The position numbers and the translations under genes are program-made. Below are positions 59,996-64,000 of a stretch of DNA of 64,000 bases, piece after piece. The DNA comes from Sphingomonas sp. SUN039. GTDB lineage: Bacteria > Pseudomonadota > Alphaproteobacteria > Sphingomonadales > Sphingomonadaceae. Below the pieces are notes generated by a model, which was not told the DNA's origin, did no database searches, and saw only the letters and a program-made list of their open reading frames with translations. Where the stretch lies: contig NZ_CP096972.1 of assembly GCF_024758725.1 (NCBI RefSeq), forward strand, positions 540,001-604,000. Reading direction: 5' to 3'. The stretch's first letter is position 1. The number at the start of each line of letters is the position of its first letter.

Positions 59996-62900
59996 GTCGC
60001 GATACCTTGCGCGGGCGCTTCCTTCAGGCGACCCGCAAAGGCGCGGCGCACCAGCACGAAGAACAGCGGCACGAGGAAAATCGCGAGCGCGGTCGCCGTC
60101 AGCATGCCGCCGATCACCGCCGTGCCGATCTCGACGCGGCTTTTGGCGCCCGCACCCGTGGACAGCGCCAGCGGCAGGACGCCGAAAATGAACGCAAGGC
60201 TGGTCATCAGGATGGGGCGCAAGCGCAGGCGGGCCGCCTCGATCACCGCGTCGACGGCAGATTTTCCCGCTTTTTCAGCTTGTTCGGCAAATTCGATGAT
60301 GAGAATCGCATTCTTGGCGGACAATCCCATCGTCGTCAGCAGGCCGACCTGAAAATAAACATCGTTTTCCAGCCCGCGCAGTGTGACCGCGAGGGCGGCG
60401 CCGACAAGGCCGATCGGGACGACCAGCAGAACAGCGAGCGGGATCGACCAGCTCTCGTAAAGCGCGGCAAGGCACAGGAACACGACGAGCAGCGACAGCC
60501 CGTAAAGGAACGGGGCCTGGCTGCCAGACAGACGTTCCTGATAGGACAGGTCGGACCAGGCGACCGAGACGCCGGGTTGTTGTGCCGCGAGCGCCGCAAT
60601 GCGGTTCATCGCGTCGCCGGAGCTGTATCCGTCGGCCGCCTGTCCCTGAATTTGATAGGCGGGGACACCGTTGAAGCGTGACAGGCTCGACGGCGCCTGA
60701 TTCCAGCTGGTGCGGGCAAACGCCGAAAAGGGCGCCATTTCGCCGCTCGATCCGCGAACATACCAGGAGGACAAATCCTCGGGGCGGCTGCGATAAGGGG
60801 CGTCGCCCTGCACATAGACGCGCTTGACGCGGCCGCGGTCGATGAAATCGTTCACATAGCTGCCACCCCAGGCCGTTGCGAGCGTCTGGTCGACTTGCGT
60901 CGAGGTCAGTCCGAGCGCGCCGATCTTTTCATCGTCGATATCGACCTTGAGCGTGGGATTGTCCTCAAGGCTGCCCAGGCGGATGGCGCTCAGCCCCGGG
61001 TCGTCCTGCGCCGCGAGCAACAGCGCATCGCGCCGCGCCTTGAACTCGGCGCGGCTGAGCCCGCCGTTGTTGAGCAGTTGCATGGTGAAGCCGTTCGACT
61101 GACCGAGGCCGCGCACCGACGGAGGGGAAAGAGCAAAAAATTCAACATCTCGCAACTGGTTGCTGATATCGCGTGTCCACTTTTTGGTGAGCGTATCGGC
61201 GCTGAGCGTAGTGCTTGTGCGCTCGTCCCAAGGCTTGAGCAGGATGAAGCCGCGTCCGGCATTCTGCCCGCTGCCGCCACCGCCGCCTTGTCCGGCCACC
61301 GTGTAGAAACCGGCGACGCCTTTTGTCGCGGGATTTTGCAAATAGGCCTCGATCCCCCGCGCCGCGGCATCGGTCCGGGGCTGGGTCGCGCCCGGAGGGA
61401 GCGTGAACTGGATTTGGGCCCGCCCCTGATCTTCAACAGGTAGGAAACTGGACGGCAGCAACCAGAACAGCAGGACGAGCAAGCCGACCAGCGCTCCATA
61501 GCCGATCAGCGGCAGCCTCGGACGCTCGATCGCGCGCGCGACACTGTCGCGGTAACGGTCCGAGGTTCGGGCAAACCAGCGGTTGAACCTTTCGCCATAG
61601 CCGTGCGCGCGCGCCACCCAGCGATGCTCGGGCGCATTGGGATCGCGCCGCTTCAACAGGGTAGCGGTCAGCGCCGGGGTAAGAATCAACGCCACCACCA
61701 CCGACAGCGCCATCGACGCGACAATCGTGATCGAGAACTGCTTGTAAATAACCCCGACCGACCCGCCGAAAAACGCCATGGGCAGGAAAACGGCGGAGAG
61801 CACCAGCGCGATGGCGATCAGCGCGGTCTGGATTTCCGCCATCGATTTAATCGTGGCATCGCGCGGCGTGATATCGGGTTCTTCCTCCATCACACGCTCG
61901 ACATTTTCGACGACGACGATGGCGTCGTCGACGAGCAGGCCGATCGAGAGCACCATGCCGAACAATGTCAACGTGTTGATCGTGAAACCTGCGACAGCGA
62001 GGATGCCGAAGGTGCCGAGCAGGACGACCGGGACAGCAATTGCCGGGATCAACGTCGCGCGCCAGCTTTGCAGGAATACGAACATGACGATGACAACAAG
62101 GATGATCGCCTCGAACAATGTCTTTATGACCTCGTTGACCGACAGGCGGATGAAGGTCGTGCTGTCGAGCGGGAAGGCATATTTGTAGCCTTCGGGAAAG
62201 CTGCCCGACTGGCGGACCATCTCCGCCTTGACGAGTTCGGCGGTCTTGAGCGCGTCCGCGCCGGGCGCCAACTGGACCGCGATTCCGGCGCCGGGGTGGG
62301 TATTGAACCGACTGACGACACCATAGTTTTCGGAGCCCAGTTCGACACGGGCAACGTCCTGAAGCAGGACGCGCGACCCATCGCTCTGGGTCTTGAGGAC
62401 GATCCGCTGGAATTGTTCCGGCGTGTTGAGGCGCGACCGTGATGTGACGGTTGCGGTCAACATCTGGTCGTCGGCAGATGGCTGGCCCCCGATCTGACCG
62501 GCGGCGACCTGCGTATTCTGGGCCTGAATCGCGGCGGTAACATCTCCCGGTATCAGTTTGACTGCGGCCAGTTTATAGGGATCGAGCCATATCCGCATGG
62601 CATATTGCGAGCCGAAAACGTTGATGTCGCCGACGCCCTGCAACCGTCCGATCGAGTCCTGCAGATTGGAGACGAGGAAATCCGAAACGTCCTTGTTGGT
62701 CGTCCGGTCGGTCGAATCATAAACGCTGACGATCATCAGAAAGTCGCTGTTCGACTTGGTGACGGTCAGCCCCTGTTGCTGGACCTGCTGCGGCAAGCGC
62801 GACAGCGCCTGCTGGACCTTGTTCTGGACCTGCACCTGCGCGATGTCGGGGTCGGTACCTTTGGCAAAGGTCGCGGTAATCGCTGCCGAGCCGGACGAAC

Positions 62901-63150
62901 TCGACGTTGCATTGAAATAGATCAGCCCGTCGATGCCGGTCAGCTGCTGCTCGATGATCTGGGTGACGCTCGATTCGACTGTTTCTGCCGCCGCACCGGG
63001 ATAGTTGGCGCGGATGTTGACCGAGGTCGGGGCGATATCGGGATATTGCTCGACGGGCAGTGTCGTCAGCGCGCCGAGGCCGCCGAGCATGATGACAATG
63101 GCAATGACCCAGGCAAAAATAGGACGGTCGATGAAGGTGCGGGAGAGCAT
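59992..63150 (-). CDS. RND multidrug efflux pump, HAE1 type
   Basis: Predicted 1052-residue inner-membrane RND transporter of the AcrB/MexB group. MLSRTFIDRPIFAWVIAIVIMLGGLGALTTLPVEQYPDIAP at the start, GLLVDDAIVVVENVERVMEEE in helix 4 (with the Asp pair) and GLSAKNAILIIEFAEQ in the second half are diagnostic. It pumps hydrophobic compounds out through the adaptor and NodT channel. Ten bases separate it from the adaptor gene. The pump probably removes toxic phenolics, but specificity cannot be read from sequence. Confidence 0.93.
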   Translation of the reverse strand: MLSRTFIDRPIFAWVIAIVIMLGGLGALTTLPVEQYPDIAPTSVNIRANYPGAAAETVESSVTQIIEQQLTGIDGLIYFNATSSSSGSAAITATFAKGTDPDIAQVQVQNKVQQALSRLPQQVQQQGLTVTKSNSDFLMIVSVYDSTDRTTNKDVSDFLVSNLQDSIGRLQGVGDINVFGSQYAMRIWLDPYKLAAVKLIPGDVTAAIQAQNTQVAAGQIGGQPSADDQMLTATVTSRSRLNTPEQFQRIVLKTQSDGSRVLLQDVARVELGSENYGVVSRFNTHPGAGIAVQLAPGADALKTAELVKAEMVRQSGSFPEGYKYAFPLDSTTFIRLSVNEVIKTLFEAIILVVIVMFVFLQSWRATLIPAIAVPVVLLGTFGILAVAGFTINTLTLFGMVLSIGLLVDDAIVVVENVERVMEEEPDITPRDATIKSMAEIQTALIAIALVLSAVFLPMAFFGGSVGVIYKQFSITIVASMALSVVVALILTPALTATLLKRRDPNAPEHRWVARAHGYGERFNRWFARTSDRYRDSVARAIERPRLPLIGYGALVGLLVLLFWLLPSSFLPVEDQGRAQIQFTLPPGATQPRTDAAARGIEAYLQNPATKGVAGFYTVAGQGGGGGSGQNAGRGFILLKPWDERTSTTLSADTLTKKWTRDISNQLRDVEFFALSPPSVRGLGQSNGFTMQLLNNGGLSRAEFKARRDALLLAAQDDPGLSAIRLGSLEDNPTLKVDIDDEKIGALGLTSTQVDQTLATAWGGSYVNDFIDRGRVKRVYVQGDAPYRSRPEDLSSWYVRGSSGEMAPFSAFARTSWNQAPSSLSRFNGVPAYQIQGQAADGYSSGDAMNRIAALAAQQPGVSVAWSDLSYQERLSGSQAPFLYGLSLLVVFLCLAALYESWSIPLAVLLVVPIGLVGAALAVTLRGLENDVYFQVGLLTTMGLSAKNAILIIEFAEQAEKAGKSAVDAVIEAARLRLRPILMTSLAFIFGVLPLALSTGAGAKSRVEIGTAVIGGMLTATALAIFLVPLFFVLVRRAFAGRLKEAPAQGIAT

Positions 63151-63159
63151 CTGTCCGGA

Positions 63160-64000
63160 TCAGCTGCGCGCAGAGCCATCGGGGCGCGGACGCGGCTTCG
63201 ACCCTGCCACGACCGGTACGATGGCGGCATTCGGGCGGATTTTGCCCAGTCCTTCGACGATGACGCGTTCGCCCGGCTTCAAACCGGCGGTAACCAGCCA
63301 TTTGTCGCCGATGGTGCGATCCGCCGTCACGGTCTTGCGTAGCGCCTTGTTGCCCGGGCCGACGACATAGACGGTCGCCCGGCCCTGCACATCGCGTGAG
63401 ACACCCGCTTGCGGCACAAGAATGGCGCTGGAAAGCGTTGCCTGGCTCAACCCTGCGCGAACGTACATGCCGGGCAGCAACAGCGCCTGCGGATTGGGAA
63501 AACGTGCGCGCAGCGTTACCGTCCCGGTATTCGGATCGACCATGGCTTCGGCGAACTGGAGCGTGCCGGCATAGGGGTAGGCGCTGCCGTCCTCCAACGT
63601 CAGCCTGACTGTCGTCGACGACGCGCTCGTTCCCCCCTGGGCGAGCGAACGGCGCAGGGCGAGTAAATCCGCGCTCGATTGCTGGATATCGACGAAAATC
63701 GGGTCGAGCCGCTGGATCGTCGTCAGCGCATCGGCCTGATTGGCGGTGACAAGCCCACCGGTCGTAACCAGCGACCGGCCGATACGTCCGCTGATAGGGG
63801 CAGGCACCCTCGTATAGCGGAGATTGATCCGCGCGGCGTCGAGCTGCGCCCGGGTTTGCGCCACGCCAGCGGACGCCTGACGGGCAGCGGCGACGGCATC
63901 GCTGTAATCCTGGCGGCTGACGGCCTCCATGTCGGCGAGGGGGCGGTAACGGGCTGCCTTGGCCGCTGCTGCGGTACGCGCCGCCTCCGCACTTGCGAGG
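63160..64000 (-). CDS. RND periplasmic adaptor (HlyD/AcrA family), cut by window edge
   Basis: Partial adaptor; 280 codons are present and the N-terminus lies beyond the window. The visible part starts in the alpha-hairpin (AAAAKAARYRPLADMEAVSRQDY), continues through the lipoyl and barrel domains with LRYTRVPAPISGRIGRSLVTTGGLVTANQ and LLLPGMYVRAGL, and ends in the membrane-proximal domain. The frame continues without a stop to the last base. It is the first visible gene of the RND operon. Confidence 0.9.
   Translation of the reverse strand, partial: LASAEAARTAAAAKAARYRPLADMEAVSRQDYSDAVAAARQASAGVAQTRAQLDAARINLRYTRVPAPISGRIGRSLVTTGGLVTANQADALTTIQRLDPIFVDIQQSSADLLALRRSLAQGGTSASSTTVRLTLEDGSAYPYAGTLQFAEAMVDPNTGTVTLRARFPNPQALLLPGMYVRAGLSQATLSSAILVPQAGVSRDVQGRATVYVVGPGNKALRKTVTADRTIGDKWLVTAGLKPGERVIVEGLGKIRPNAAIVPVVAGSKPRPRPDGSARS

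Noticed and set aside
1-64000. Mobile elements, CRISPR arrays, tRNA or rRNA genes
   Set aside because: No transposase, integrase, direct-repeat array or RNA-gene pattern was recognised by eye; a tRNA or ncRNA scan was not possible.

Overview
This window looks like a high-GC alphaproteobacterial chromosome, most likely from a sphingomonad (Sphingomonadales). The evidence is the dense set of TonB-dependent receptors (three), the many Tat-type secreted enzymes, GPH/ACS/DHA transporters, NodT/RND efflux and catabolic TIM-barrel/Gfo-Idh genes. No rRNA, tRNA, CRISPR array, insertion sequence or phage gene was seen. The family assignments come from reading motifs by eye; no database search was run.

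Left block (about 1-31 kb) is a glycoside-use island. It carries xylulokinase, a Gfo/Idh dehydrogenase with a sugar isomerase-like TIM barrel, a GH43 enzyme and a Rieske oxygenase. Next come a pair resembling C-glycoside deglycosidase alpha (TIM barrel) and beta (DUF6379) subunits, a DUF1080 (3-keto-disaccharide hydrolase family) protein, and SnoaL/NTF2-like proteins. A six-gene operon with overlapping ends encodes a lactose/glucoside-3-dehydrogenase-type GMC enzyme with its Tat subunit, a TIM barrel, a GPH transporter, a ThuA-like protein and an esterase. A TonB receptor, another GPH transporter, a TetR regulator, a luciferase-like monooxygenase, a second Gfo/Idh, a PA14-containing GH3 enzyme, and an esterase with an MFS transporter follow. 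Together they suggest import of plant glycosides, oxidation of the sugar at C3, cleavage of O- or C-glycosidic bonds, and processing of sugar and aromatic aglycone. A recurring 20-bp palindrome, roughly ATTRGAAY-N4-ATTCNTAT, lies in eight of these promoters, two of them flanking the TetR gene, so the block behaves like one regulon.

Middle (31-39 kb): a TonB receptor gene directly behind dctA, a divergent dctB/dctD-like two-component system whose regulator has altered sigma54-contact and Walker B motifs, and a TauE/SafE permease.

Right block (39-56 kb) is a quinate/shikimate (probably chlorogenate-type ester) island. It has two esterases, a small cytochrome c, a soluble PQQ dehydrogenase, a ThuA-like protein, AroQ, a large TonB receptor, an NAD-type AroE, a VOC protein, 3-dehydroshikimate dehydratase QuiC with all four expected metal ligands, a TetR regulator and an ACS-family MFS transporter. 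A second, different palindrome (ideal form GTACGAACTAGTTCGTAC) lies at six promoters here. A short aroQ 5' remnant precedes the transporter. A beta-barrel gene and a DUF2975/HTH pair interrupt the block.

Right end (56-64 kb): a membrane-linked AraC regulator, an S41-type protease-like protein, and an RND efflux operon (adaptor cut by the window edge, pump, NodT channel).
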